Positions 1 to 7,922 of a stretch of DNA of 37,675 nucleotides are shown here, piece by piece. A program made the position numbers and the translations under genes. The notes beneath the pieces are model-generated. The model searched no databases. It saw only the letters and a list, made by a program, of their open reading frames with translations, and was not told the DNA's origin. Origin of the DNA: an uncultured Flavobacteriaceae bacterium (GTDB lineage Bacteria > Bacteroidota > Bacteroidia > Flavobacteriales > Flavobacteriaceae); NCBI GenBank assembly GCA_905479625.1, contig CAJQNF010000132.1, forward strand, positions 1 through 37,675. Direction: 5' to 3'. Within the stretch, counting starts at the first letter, position 1; each line of letters starts with the position of its first letter.

Positions 1-702
1 CCTTTTGTCTAAACCTGCATATTGCAGCATCAGTGGCGCTTTGATCTGATCGATATTTTCTTTAGGTTGGCCTCCGTAAAAAGGAACAGCTGCAGACAAA
101 GAAGATAGGTTAACCGCCATCATATTCGAAATCCACCCGCCGAAGCAGAAACCGACAACCCCTACTTTTCCATTGCAGTCAGGATGTGCCTTAAGATATT
201 CAAAAGCAGCCATAAAATCTTCCAGCATTTCATTTCTATCGCGTTTTCTTTGTAATTCTCTTCCATCATCATCATTTCCCGGATAACCCCCAAGTGGACT
301 GAGGGCATCTGGCGCAATCGTAATAAAACCTTCCAGGGCTGCAATTCTTGCTGTGTCTTCGATATAAGGATTAAGCCCTCTGTTTTCATGTACTACAACG
401 ATTCCTCCCAATTTCCCTTTTGTTTTAGCAGGCTTCGACAATAAGGCTTTGATACTGCCACCACCTTTGGCGGAATCATAATTGATATAGTCAGATTCCA
501 GTCTTGGATCATTGGATTGTACTTGAATGGAGTTGATATAGTCCGGCATCATAAAGCTCATTAAAGACGAAACTGTTAAACCTCCAACGGCATACGTGGA
601 TAACTTTTTTACAAAGTCGCGTCTTTGAATTTTGTTATGGGCATAGTCATCGTATAGATCGAATACTTCTTGCTTCAAATCATCTTTCTTGAGTTTTTTC
701 AT
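1..702 (-). CDS. Dienelactone hydrolase family protein, Tat-exported (3' end outside window)
   Basis: An alpha/beta-hydrolase of the dienelactone hydrolase family, which hydrolyses ester or lactone bonds; the true substrate is unknown. The 234 visible residues start at the ATG at 702 and run off the window. Around residues 26-50 is a twin-arginine signal (QRRDFVKKLS followed by a hydrophobic stretch ending near SLMSFMMPDY), so export of the folded enzyme is predicted. The signal is preceded by about 25 charged residues, a common layout in Bacteroidota Tat substrates. The nucleophile elbow GFCFGG carries the family's cysteine instead of serine. The catalytic aspartate is probably the one in AGLDKR at the window edge; the histidine lies beyond it. 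The 215 bases to the divergent phosphoesterase gene must hold both promoters, but I find no clean promoter match there. Confidence 0.85.
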   Translation of the reverse strand, partial: MKKLKKDDLKQEVFDLYDDYAHNKIQRRDFVKKLSTYAVGGLTVSSLMSFMMPDYINSIQVQSNDPRLESDYINYDSAKGGGSIKALLSKPAKTKGKLGGIVVVHENRGLNPYIEDTARIAALEGFITIAPDALSPLGGYPGNDDDGRELQRKRDRNEMLEDFMAAFEYLKAHPDCNGKVGVVGFCFGGWISNMMAVNLSSLSAAVPFYGGQPKENIDQIKAPLMLQYAGLDKR

Positions 703-917
703 GTTGAGTCGTATTAATGTTAATTTTTGAATTGTTGATTTCTTGAGATAAAAAGAAATTAATCAGTTGTTTACAAGCGAGTTTCGTAAATATAAGAAAA
801 ATAACAATTGATTTATTTTATATAGTAATACGAGGGATACCAATCTGAGTGAAAGGAGTTGTTTTAAAGTCTGCTTGGTTTAAATAAAATGTATTATTTT
901 AAAAGATTAATTCGATT

Positions 918-1808
918 ATGGTTAACTCAATTCTAAATAAAGCTTTTAAAAACGCTAAGAAAGTATCATTTTCAAAAGATATAAAGCTCGTTTTTTTTAG
1001 TGATCTCCATAAGGGAGACAATAGCTATGCAGATGATTTTCGAAATAATATTAGGATTTATAGCCACGCATTGACAAGTTATTATGATGCGGGCTTTACA
1101 TATATTGAATTAGGAGATGGTATCGAACTATGGGAAAATAAGTCGTTCAGACCTATTTTTAAATCTTATAAGCCCATATTTGAGCTGCTCGAAAAATTTC
1201 ATAGACAAAAAAGACTTTTTCTTTTATGGGGTAACCATGACATGGAGTTTCGAGATCCAATCATGGTTGAAAAGGTGTTGCGAACTTTTTTTACACCAAA
1301 AAACATCAAAGACAAAGAAGCATTTTTTGACCTGGAATATTATGAAAGTTTATTGTTGGAATTTGAAAACTCTAATCGATCAATTTTTGCTATTCACGGG
1401 CACCAGGCGGATTATATGAATTATAGGCACTGGAAATTCAATAGGTTCTTTGTGCGATATTTTTGGAAATATATGCAAAAATGGTTTGGAATTCGCGATC
1501 CGACAAGTCCTGCAAAAAATTATAAAGAGTTGATAAAAGTTGAAAGGAAGCTGAGCCAATGGATCGTCAACAATAACCAACAAATGGTTATTTGCGGTCA
1601 TACGCATCGTCCTCGGTTTCCTGATCCCGGGGATATACCTTTGTTTAACGATGGTAGCTGTGTACATCCCAGTTCTGTTATAGGTATTGAAATAGAAAAT
1701 TTTCATATTTCATTGGTTAGATGGCATCAAGACTCGGCAGAAAAGTCAGATAAGAGGGTTTCAAAAACTATTTTGGAAGGCCCGGTGTCATTAGATAAGT
1801 ATCTCTAG
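918..1808 (+). CDS. Calcineurin-like metallophosphoesterase, LpxH/UDP-diacylglucosamine pyrophosphatase-like
   Basis: A 296-residue cytoplasmic phosphoesterase with the complete two-metal site of the calcineurin-like fold: FSDLHKGD (Asp29, His31), ELGDGIE (Asp67), WGNHDME (Asn106, His107), IHGHQADY (about residue 160) and CGHTHRPRF (about residue 227). The SDLHKGD and GHTHRPRF signatures resemble LpxH and related UDP-2,3-diacylglucosamine hydrolases of lipid A synthesis, but this protein is longer than classic LpxH (about 240 residues), so the substrate is uncertain. There is no signal peptide. The gene stands alone; its ATG at 918 follows an AT-rich leader and no Shine-Dalgarno sequence is visible. 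The next plus-strand signal is a terminator more than 200 bases downstream. Confidence 0.85.
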   Translation: MVNSILNKAFKNAKKVSFSKDIKLVFFSDLHKGDNSYADDFRNNIRIYSHALTSYYDAGFTYIELGDGIELWENKSFRPIFKSYKPIFELLEKFHRQKRLFLLWGNHDMEFRDPIMVEKVLRTFFTPKNIKDKEAFFDLEYYESLLLEFENSNRSIFAIHGHQADYMNYRHWKFNRFFVRYFWKYMQKWFGIRDPTSPAKNYKELIKVERKLSQWIVNNNQQMVICGHTHRPRFPDPGDIPLFNDGSCVHPSSVIGIEIENFHISLVRWHQDSAEKSDKRVSKTILEGPVSLDKYL

Positions 1809-1904
1809 GTTTTACGCAATGATAAGATACTGATCAAATTTAACTTTAAAATCAGACATGCTGTGTCGCCTTAAATACCTTAAATGATAGTTATCTTTGA
1901 GTAT

Positions 1905-2078
1905 TGGTTGATGAAACATAAAGTAAATAAGTTCACAAGTATGTGAGACCTTCCCTAAAAAGAAACATAAGCCAACAATAAGTACGACAGCAGTAAAGTA
2001 GATGAGCTAGGTTCTATTGGATCCGGAACGACTTAAAAAAGAAACACTCCCCTATATGCTAGCAGAGTGTTTTTTTTT
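1905..2078 (+). ncRNA. Candidate small RNA (or long 3' UTR)
   Basis: The box TATCTTTG at 1892-1899 fits the Bacteroidota -7 consensus TAnnTTTG and would start a transcript near 1905. A hairpin with a nine-T tract ends at 2078, giving an RNA of about 170 nt. A GTTC/GAAC mini-hairpin around GGATCC lies near 2020. No exact TTG -33 element sits at the right distance (TCG at 1866-1868 is the nearest), so the promoter is incomplete and the region may simply be the 3' UTR of the phosphoesterase gene. I recognise no known RNA family. Confidence 0.25.
2043..2078 (+). terminator. Intrinsic terminator
   Basis: Stem AACACTC (2043-2049) pairs with GAGTGTT (2065-2071) around a 15-base loop and is followed by T to position 2078. 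An A run lies just upstream, so it may also work weakly on the minus strand. It ends transcription from the phosphoesterase gene or from the candidate small RNA. Confidence 0.7.
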
Positions 2079-2157
2079 ACTCATTGTCTGATGTTTTTTT
2101 TGGTAGGATAAATCCTGAGTCCCTCCAAAATCAGCTTCAATTCAGTGTATAAGGGAT

Positions 2158-2799
2158 CTAAACAGATCTTCCTTCTTCAAAATTGACTTTTTCCATTAAT
2201 TTACCAGCTTCGGAATAGGTTTCAAATGTTCCGTCTTTTTTGTCATTTTTAAAATAACCGGAAATTTTAAGTTGGCCATTTTCATAATATTCTTGATAAG
2301 GTCCTTCTCTTTTATCATGACTCCAGGTTAAAGAAATTTTTAGTTTCCCATTCTCAAAATATTCTTCAACGGCCCCTTCTAGCTGACCATTTTCATAGTA
2401 GCCCTTTCTCCATGATTTGCCACTTCTATAGAAAGTTTGAAAATTCCCATCTTTTTCATTAAACAAGTATTGTGCCTTTACTTCAAGTTCGCCATCATCA
2501 TAGTATTTCTCATAAGGGCCATCTTTTTCGCCGTCTTTCCAAGTAATTTTTTGGTCAACTTGGCCATTCCGATAATATGTAGCACTTGGTCCATGCTCTA
2601 TTCCATTGAGCATCGTCCATTCACTTTTTAAAGTGCCATCCGTATAGTTTTCAAAGGCAACCCCTGTAAATTTATTATCGTCGAGCATAAATATACCATT
2701 ATCCAATTTGAAATTAGACTTTTCAACTCGAACCTCTTTTTGACAGCTTCCTGCGATCAATATAAGTCCAAAGGTTAAAACATATAAGATTCTTTTCAT
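2158..2799 (-). CDS. MORN-repeat (YwqK-type) lipoprotein
   Basis: A 213-residue lipoprotein: the signal peptide ends in a lipobox (IAGSC, Cys19), so the mature protein is lipid-anchored in the envelope. The rest is a tandem array of MORN-like units of roughly 22-24 residues with the pattern DGxYxxYYxNGQLxxxxxYxxGxxDG; about seven can be counted (for example GPYEKYYDDGELE and GPYQEYYENGQLK). Databases often name such proteins 'YwqK family antitoxin', but no toxin partner is nearby and the label implies no function here. The gene is monocistronic, with its own clear promoter at 2851-2878, and converges on the phosphoesterase. Its role is unknown. Confidence 0.85.
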   Translation of the reverse strand: MKRILYVLTFGLILIAGSCQKEVRVEKSNFKLDNGIFMLDDNKFTGVAFENYTDGTLKSEWTMLNGIEHGPSATYYRNGQVDQKITWKDGEKDGPYEKYYDDGELEVKAQYLFNEKDGNFQTFYRSGKSWRKGYYENGQLEGAVEEYFENGKLKISLTWSHDKREGPYQEYYENGQLKISGYFKNDKKDGTFETYSEAGKLMEKVNFEEGRSV

Positions 2800-2850
2800 A
2801 TCCTGTAAATTTTATAATTAATAGAGTGATTTACACATCAAATTTCGATT

Positions 2851-2878
2851 CAAATGTAAATAATTCTGATTGATCCAA
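2851..2878 (-). promoter_or_regulatory. Bacteroidota-type promoter of the MORN lipoprotein gene
   Basis: Read on the minus strand: TTG (2878-2876), a 17-base spacer, then TACATTTG (2858-2851), an exact match to the Bacteroidota housekeeping consensus TTG / TAnnTTTG. Transcription would begin about 45 bases before the ATG at 2799. Confidence 0.7.
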
Positions 2879-2928
2879 GAGGTTTTTTAATTGAAAATTC
2901 CTTTCGTTTAGTCTAAAATTATTTGATA

Positions 2929-2953
2929 AAAAGCGATGGGCTTTAAAGCTTTT
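2929..2953 (-). terminator. Weak hairpin after the dipeptidase gene
   Basis: On the minus strand, AAAAGC and GCTTTT pair across a 13-base loop just downstream of the M19 dipeptidase stop. The stem is short and the T run is brief, so this is a weak candidate for the end of the D-amino acid operon. Confidence 0.3.
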
Positions 2954-2975
2954 ATTTTTTTACTGTAATAGGCAA

Positions 2976-4040
2976 TTACTTCCACGTTCTTTGTAAAAAT
3001 GAAATAAAATTCTTGTGCATAATATTTTCAATATCACTTTGTGAATACCCCTTTTTCTTTAATTTTTCCGGAATACTTTGCAGGTCTGCGATCGTATCCA
3101 GATCAGCAGGGCTTTGCTCTTTGCCAAAAGCGCCATCCAGATCAGTGCCAATACCAACATGTTCCGCGTTGCCTGCAAGTTGACAAATGTGATCAATATT
3201 ATTGACCATAAGGTCAAGCGTTACGCCCATAGATTCAGGTGTTGAAGTTCCTCTTACCCAATTTGGTACCATCATCCAGGCATCGAGTGCAATCCCAATC
3301 ACTGCTTTTCGATCGATAAGTTCTGTTATTTGCTCATCCGCAAACTGCCTGTTGTGGTTGACAAATTTTCTGCAATTGTTGTGGCTGGCCCAAACTGGTC
3401 CGTCATATACCTTCATAGTTTCCCAAAAACTCTGGTCGCAGAGATGCGTGGCATCAAGGATAAGACCTAATGAAGCTATTTTTTTTAATAGCTCTTTTCC
3501 TTTATGGCCAATACCGCCAACGGAATCGGTACCATGCGCATAGGTACCAGGACCATAATGAGCGGGTCCGATGGCACGCAAGCCTTGTTCCCATGCTCGC
3601 TCCAGATGATCTATGGTTACTATTGAATCAGCCCCCTCCAAACTTAAAATATACCCAATTGGGCTGTCTGGTTTTGGATCTTTCCATAAGTCCAAATGCT
3701 TTTTGAGGTCTTTTCGATTGCAAATAGATGTCAAATGACCTTCTCTTTCCATCTCTTTATACCAGGCCAATTGACCCTGGGTCTGAGCCCAAGCTTGCTC
3801 TGGTGAATTCCAACCGGGAAGCGTGCTGCTCTTTTTTACATAGCGTGCGATTTGGGTGGCAACACATAATCCTATGTTACCTTTGCGCATCGCTTCAAAT
3901 GATACCGTATTTTTCCCCCTGTCAGGTTTGTCATTCATCCCTTTCTCGCTTTTCCTTAGGTCTTCAACCGTCCAGCGGAGGTCTCTATTCCATTCTAAAG
4001 CGTTCATGGAAAGATCAAGATGTGCATCGAAGATCAGCAT
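2976..4040 (-). CDS. Dipeptidase, peptidase family M19 (membrane/renal dipeptidase type)
   Basis: A 354-residue zinc dipeptidase of the amidohydrolase fold. Metal ligands of the family are all visible: DAHLDL (His7, Asp9), SLEGADS (bridging Glu135), DATHLCD (His199), ASHNNCR (His220) and GTDLDGAFG (Asp near residue 298). Known M19 enzymes hydrolyse dipeptides and accept a D-residue at the C-terminal position. No signal peptide is seen, so it should act in the cytoplasm on imported dipeptides. It is the last gene of a minus-strand operon, three bases after the lipoprotein gene, with a D-amino acid-type PLP enzyme and a permease upstream. That context suggests it releases D-amino acids from L-D dipeptides such as peptidoglycan fragments; the substrate is an inference. 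Confidence 0.9.
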   Translation of the reverse strand: MLIFDAHLDLSMNALEWNRDLRWTVEDLRKSEKGMNDKPDRGKNTVSFEAMRKGNIGLCVATQIARYVKKSSTLPGWNSPEQAWAQTQGQLAWYKEMEREGHLTSICNRKDLKKHLDLWKDPKPDSPIGYILSLEGADSIVTIDHLERAWEQGLRAIGPAHYGPGTYAHGTDSVGGIGHKGKELLKKIASLGLILDATHLCDQSFWETMKVYDGPVWASHNNCRKFVNHNRQFADEQITELIDRKAVIGIALDAWMMVPNWVRGTSTPESMGVTLDLMVNNIDHICQLAGNAEHVGIGTDLDGAFGKEQSPADLDTIADLQSIPEKLKKKGYSQSDIENIMHKNFISFLQRTWK

Positions 4041-4043
4041 CGT

Positions 4044-4508
4044 TTAATTTTTAGGGTTAATTCTAATGTACTTCTCTAGTATATATCGATCCAGTCCGGC
4101 AGCCTCAATTTTCTCATGGCCTTGCTGGATAAGTGAATCTCCTTTGATTTCCACCTTAAACGGGAATACATGTCCTCTGTAATCAGGAGCATTTATAAAA
4201 TCAAGCGTTTCGGCATAGTCCGAACCGTTCAAAGTATAGGTGCCGGCTCCTCCCATAAAATTTTCACTTGTGCCTCTTTCTTGATTAAAAAAGGCAAAAT
4301 GACTGCCATTGATAATTTTGATGAAATCGGTTTTGCTGAGGTCTTTAATTTGAATAGAATCGTTTTCATTAATGTCAGCGTATACGAGTTTCCAGGAGCC
4401 TTCTATAGAATTTTTTGCTGAATTTACTGGAGACTCGGGCGAAGTGACGTCTTTGGTGCAGCTCACTATTAAAATAAGAGTAAATATTTGAATAATAGTT
4501 GTTTTCAT
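4044..4508 (-). CDS. Small lipoprotein, lipocalin-like
   Basis: A 154-residue lipoprotein. The signal peptide ends in a lipobox (LIVSC, Cys17), followed by a Ser/Pro/Asn linker. The body, from about residue 35 (IEGSWKLV), alternates short predicted beta strands and has the GxW start typical of lipocalin-like domains in Bacteroidota. The family call is tentative. The gene sits inside the D-amino acid operon, 25 bases after the PLP enzyme gene and 3 bases before the dipeptidase gene. A periplasmic ligand-binding or housekeeping role for this pathway is possible but unproven. Confidence 0.75.
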   Translation of the reverse strand: MKTTIIQIFTLILIVSCTKDVTSPESPVNSAKNSIEGSWKLVYADINENDSIQIKDLSKTDFIKIINGSHFAFFNQERGTSENFMGGAGTYTLNGSDYAETLDFINAPDYRGHVFPFKVEIKGDSLIQQGHEKIEAAGLDRYILEKYIRINPKN

Positions 4509-4533
4509 AATGTTATATTTAGTATTTATTTAA

Positions 4534-5634
4534 CTAATGATCTCGTGCTGAAACACTCCAGAAACCTGTTACTTTTTGATCTTCAACGGTATGAACTCGA
4601 GGGTATTTTGATACGGTCGGGCAGATATGAATGGGAATAGCATAGCAAATATCACCAACCTTATAAGCGTCACTTTTATTGCATTTTACTACCAAATGCT
4701 CTTCACTTTGCGAGATCTGCTCAAAGTCATGATCTCCTAAAAATTTGACCCTGGGAAGCTTCATTTCAGAAGCCACAGATTTGTGTCCCAGATCAAAGCA
4801 TAGCAAATCTTTGTCAGGTTTGCTGATAATTCTTGTGAGGAGAACAGCTGCGGGAAGAAATTCGAGGTCCTTATACTGACTTCCGTATCCCTCATCCCAT
4901 AGTAATGGCGTGCCAGGGCTTAATTCTACCCTTTTTCTTTTTTTGTGGATAGGAAACGTGGGGGTGCCGCCTGCTACAATCGTTGGTACAGGGTAGCCTT
5001 CTGATTCAAGTGCTGTTTTTAATTCGATGACCGGTTTAAAATCGGTATCGCATTCAATGGCTCTTTCATCCGGATCAGAAGTGTGAATATGTCCATCATA
5101 AACGTGCAGGCCTTTTAAATTAAGTAAAGGTTCCCTGTGAATTGATTTATAAAGAGTTTCAGCGGCTTTATCTGGTTTTATACCGGTTCTGTTCATCCCG
5201 TTATTGATGTCTAGCCATACATCTATAATTAAGTTTTTAGCGAGAGCAACTTCCTTGAATTCAGTGAGAGATTGATCATTGTCAATTAGTGTTGAAAACT
5301 TTGTTTTTGGATAGGTTTCGATCAAGTGAGTAAAGTTCCCAAGATGAACTGAAACGGGTTGCATGGCTAGTAGTACATCTACTGCGGCTGACTGGGCCAA
5401 AAGTTCCGCTTCAGCTAGGGTTGCACATTTGAACTTCAGAATACCCAATTGCAGCTGTATCTGGATGATTTCTGCCATTTTGTGGGTTTTAATATGGGGT
5501 CTGAGCCTATCAGGATCTTTTGCTATTTGCAGCATGAGCTCAGCATTGTGCTGTATCCTTTGTGGGTAAACAAGTAGAGCTGGGCTTGAAACCATGTTGG
5601 TTTCAGTTAATTCATACCAATGATAATCTTTCAT
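4534..5634 (-). CDS. D-threonine aldolase / D-serine dehydratase-like PLP enzyme
   Basis: A 366-residue fold-type III PLP enzyme: an alanine racemase-like N-terminal barrel plus a C-terminal metal-binding domain. RPHIKTHK holds the PLP lysine (Lys49). Near the C-terminus HICPT (His336, Cys338) matches the position of the divalent metal site. In characterised relatives a His/Cys pair binds zinc in the D-serine dehydratase branch, whereas D-threonine aldolases use His/Asp. The His-x-Cys pair therefore leans toward dehydration of D-serine (or D-threonine) to pyruvate (or 2-oxobutyrate) and ammonia. RidA, which clears the enamine released by such dehydratases, is encoded 7 bases upstream and supports this. 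The exact substrate is inferred. Confidence 0.85.
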   Translation of the reverse strand: MKDYHWYELTETNMVSSPALLVYPQRIQHNAELMLQIAKDPDRLRPHIKTHKMAEIIQIQLQLGILKFKCATLAEAELLAQSAAVDVLLAMQPVSVHLGNFTHLIETYPKTKFSTLIDNDQSLTEFKEVALAKNLIIDVWLDINNGMNRTGIKPDKAAETLYKSIHREPLLNLKGLHVYDGHIHTSDPDERAIECDTDFKPVIELKTALESEGYPVPTIVAGGTPTFPIHKKRKRVELSPGTPLLWDEGYGSQYKDLEFLPAAVLLTRIISKPDKDLLCFDLGHKSVASEMKLPRVKFLGDHDFEQISQSEEHLVVKCNKSDAYKVGDICYAIPIHICPTVSKYPRVHTVEDQKVTGFWSVSARDH

Positions 5635-5641
5635 AATATGT

Positions 5642-6106
5642 TTAGTACAGTTCGAACATGGCTTCTACTTCAACAGGAATTCCATCGGGTAGCATCATAC
5701 CAACAGCACTGCGGGCTCCAATACCATATTCCTTTCCAAACACTTCCGCCATTAATTCACTAAAGCCGTTCATAACAAGTGGCTGGCGTTGAAAATCAGG
5801 GGTGCAATTCACCATGCCAAATACTTTTACAATTCTTTTCACTTTGTCAATGTCGCCAAAATGAGTCAGGATCGTAGACAGCATGGTAAGGCCAACTTGT
5901 CTTGCAGCTTTGTAGCCTTCTTCCTGGTTTAAATTCTCTCCAACGCGACCTTGCATCAGAGAGCCATCAAAATTAACCGGTGCCTGACCGGACACATATA
6001 AAAAATTGTCAACTACCAGAATCGGTCGATATACGCCAGCTGGTTTAGGTGCAGGAGGGAATTGTAAATTGAGTTCTTTAATTCTTTCAGATACTAATTT
6101 GCTCAT
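5642..6106 (-). CDS. RidA family protein (enamine/imine deaminase)
   Basis: A 154-residue member of the RidA/YjgF/YER057c superfamily, of the slightly longer subtype (about 150 residues versus 128 for E. coli RidA). The key arginine that holds the substrate carboxylate is present in GARSAVG (Arg132), and the C-terminal VEVEAMFELY closes the chorismate mutase-like fold. RidA hydrolyses reactive 2-aminoacrylate and similar enamines made by PLP dehydratases. Its position between the permease gene (12-base gap) and the PLP dehydratase-like gene (7-base gap) fits that role exactly. Confidence 0.88.
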   Translation of the reverse strand: MSKLVSERIKELNLQFPPAPKPAGVYRPILVVDNFLYVSGQAPVNFDGSLMQGRVGENLNQEEGYKAARQVGLTMLSTILTHFGDIDKVKRIVKVFGMVNCTPDFQRQPLVMNGFSELMAEVFGKEYGIGARSAVGMMLPDGIPVEVEAMFELY

Positions 6107-6118
6107 GAGATTTTGGTT

Positions 6119-7435
6119 TTATACAAAGAGGTTTAAAATAAGCACACCCGATATACCAATGATGCCTACCATGGTTTCCATGACAGTCCAGGTGCGAAGT
6201 GTTTCTTTTACAGACAGGTTAAAATATTCTTTAAATAACCAGAAACCTCCATCATTTACGTGAGAAAGCATCAGGCTTCCTGATCCTATGGCAAGGACCA
6301 TCAACTCTGGTTTTACACCGGTTCCTGAAACCAAAGGTAAAACGATCCCGGCTGCTGTGAGCCCTGCTACAGTAGCTGAGCCAATGCATACCCTAAGTAT
6401 GGTGGCGATCAACCAACCTAAAAGCAGTGGTGAAATACTTGAATCTCTAAGTAAATCGCCTAAATAGTCACTCACACCACTGTCAACAAGAATTTGTTTA
6501 AGACCACCGGCTCCAGCGATAATTAAGAGCACCATGGTTATACTTGAAACAGAGGTGGCGACAGAGCCCATCACTTCAGGCATTTTCTTGCCTCGTGACA
6601 GTCCCAGTGTGTAAATAGCTACTAATACTGATATCAGCATGGCCATGACAGGGTTTCCTATAAAAATGATCAGATTTCTAAGTGGAAAACCAGAAGGTAA
6701 TATATAATCTAGCACCGTAGAAAGTCCAATTAGGATCACCGGTAGCAGTGCGGTAAAAATACTGACCCCCATTTTTGGCATTTCCTCATCAGTGAGAATT
6801 ACAGGGTTGTAGAATTCGGGAAGGGGAGTGGCTACTACGTTCTTGATCGTCCTTGAAAAAAGAGGACCGGCTATAACAATGGCTGGTATCGCTACAATGA
6901 TGCCGTATAGCATGGTTTTCCCTATACTGGCATCAAACATGCCTGTTATGGCTGTTGGTGCCGGATGAGGTGGTAAAAAGCCATGTGTTACTGATAAGGA
7001 GGTGAGCATTGGCAGTCCGACATAGATCAAGGGGAGGTTTGTTGCTGCTGCGACTGTAAAAACCAAAGGAATCAGGATCACAAAGCCAACAGTATAAAAC
7101 ATCGGGATGCCGACAATGAAACCGGCCAGAACCACTGCCCATTGAATATACTTAACCCCAAAGCTATCTACCAGCTTAGTTGTTATGCGTTGTGCGGCAC
7201 CGCTATCTGCAACCAGTTTGCCAAGCATCGCGCCCAAGCCTAGAATCAATACAAGGAAACCAAGAGTGTTGCCTATGCCGGTTTGGATAGATTGGATGAC
7301 GCTATTGAGTTCCATTCCTTGCAGAATCCCTACAAGAAGGCAAACGATGATGAACGAAAGAAAGGCGTTTAATTTAAATACTGCTATTAATAAGAAAAGT
7401 AAGATGATTCCCAGCAGAACAATTAGTAGTGGCAT
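6119..7435 (-). CDS. GntP-family permease (gluconate / D-serine transporter type)
   Basis: An inner-membrane proton symporter of the GntP family, whose known substrates include gluconate, fructuronate and D-serine (DsdX). Family stretches are clear: GAMLGKLVADSGAAQRI, SVTHGFLPPHPAPTAI, GSATVAGLTAAGI and HVNDGGFWLFKEYF. I start it at the ATG at 7435, which gives 438 residues, a typical GntP length, beginning MPLLIVLLG as in E. coli GntT. An in-frame ATG at 7546 would add 37 residues including an extra hydrophobic segment. As first gene of an operon with a D-serine dehydratase-like enzyme and RidA, a D-amino or D-hydroxy acid is a more likely substrate than gluconate; this is inference. Confidence 0.88.
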   Translation of the reverse strand: MPLLIVLLGIILLFLLIAVFKLNAFLSFIIVCLLVGILQGMELNSVIQSIQTGIGNTLGFLVLILGLGAMLGKLVADSGAAQRITTKLVDSFGVKYIQWAVVLAGFIVGIPMFYTVGFVILIPLVFTVAAATNLPLIYVGLPMLTSLSVTHGFLPPHPAPTAITGMFDASIGKTMLYGIIVAIPAIVIAGPLFSRTIKNVVATPLPEFYNPVILTDEEMPKMGVSIFTALLPVILIGLSTVLDYILPSGFPLRNLIIFIGNPVMAMLISVLVAIYTLGLSRGKKMPEVMGSVATSVSSITMVLLIIAGAGGLKQILVDSGVSDYLGDLLRDSSISPLLLGWLIATILRVCIGSATVAGLTAAGIVLPLVSGTGVKPELMVLAIGSGSLMLSHVNDGGFWLFKEYFNLSVKETLRTWTVMETMVGIIGISGVLILNLFV

Positions 7436-7922
7436 ATAAGCAGTTTTAAGAATTGGAATTGATAAAGCTAAAATAAAAATTAAAATCAAGGAAGAGGATA
7501 TATCTAGACAGAAGGATAAAACTTGTCGACTAATAGCATGATTCATATCGCTTGAAAAGGTGATTTTATTTCTGGATAGTTAGGTCAAAATTTGAGTGAT
7601 AAAAGCCGAATATTTTATCTTATAATGCGCTAAAATCCATTTTGAACAGAATTTTAACAAGATCATTAACTATGCTAATTTAAAGCTTTAGATAGGCTAC
7701 ATGAATGCATGATTATCAACACTTAATATGCTAACTATAGGGAATATCTATGACAGAAATAAAGCGATTTTATCACTTATTCACTTCATAAATTAGGGAG
7801 ATTTCCGTGTATTTTCGAAACCTATTAAAAGTAGGCAAGACAGGTATTTTCTGAAAGGGAAAATTGGGATGGTTTTTGGCTAAAGTATGAATTCAAAAAC
7901 TGCTTAAAAACGTTTATGTTTA
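7436..7922. other. Intergenic / leader region upstream of the D-amino acid operon
   Basis: AT-rich stretch between the permease start and the end of the HAD phosphatase gene. It must hold the promoter of the minus-strand permease operon, but I find no exact TTG / TAnnTTTG pair on that strand. Part of it (to 7546) could be coding if the permease uses the upstream ATG. No hairpin terminator is evident after the HAD gene. Short inverted repeats such as CCTA/TAGG near 7820-7835 are too small to interpret. Confidence 0.5.

Larger units (their letters stand above)
1809..2157. other. Intergenic stretch with promoter-like box and terminator
   Basis: These 349 bases hold no credible protein gene. The longest start-to-stop run I noticed is an 11-codon ORF from 1911. 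The stretch does carry an exact TATCTTTG box at 1892-1899 on the plus strand and a hairpin terminator at 2043-2078, which could frame a small RNA (listed separately). The last 80 bases before the convergent lipoprotein gene show nothing recognisable. Confidence 0.6.

Noticed and set aside
162-389. 75-codon minus-strand ORF
   Set aside because: Lies out of frame inside the dienelactone hydrolase gene, whose own frame is open and carries clear motifs.
2158-2799. MORN lipoprotein as antitoxin of a toxin-antitoxin pair
   Set aside because: The YwqK label is only a family name; no toxin-like gene is adjacent and the protein is a secreted lipoprotein.
7436-7546. 37-residue N-terminal extension of the GntP permease
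   Set aside because: Family length (about 438) and the aligned N-terminus favour the ATG at 7435; the extension would add an odd extra hydrophobic segment. Not excluded.
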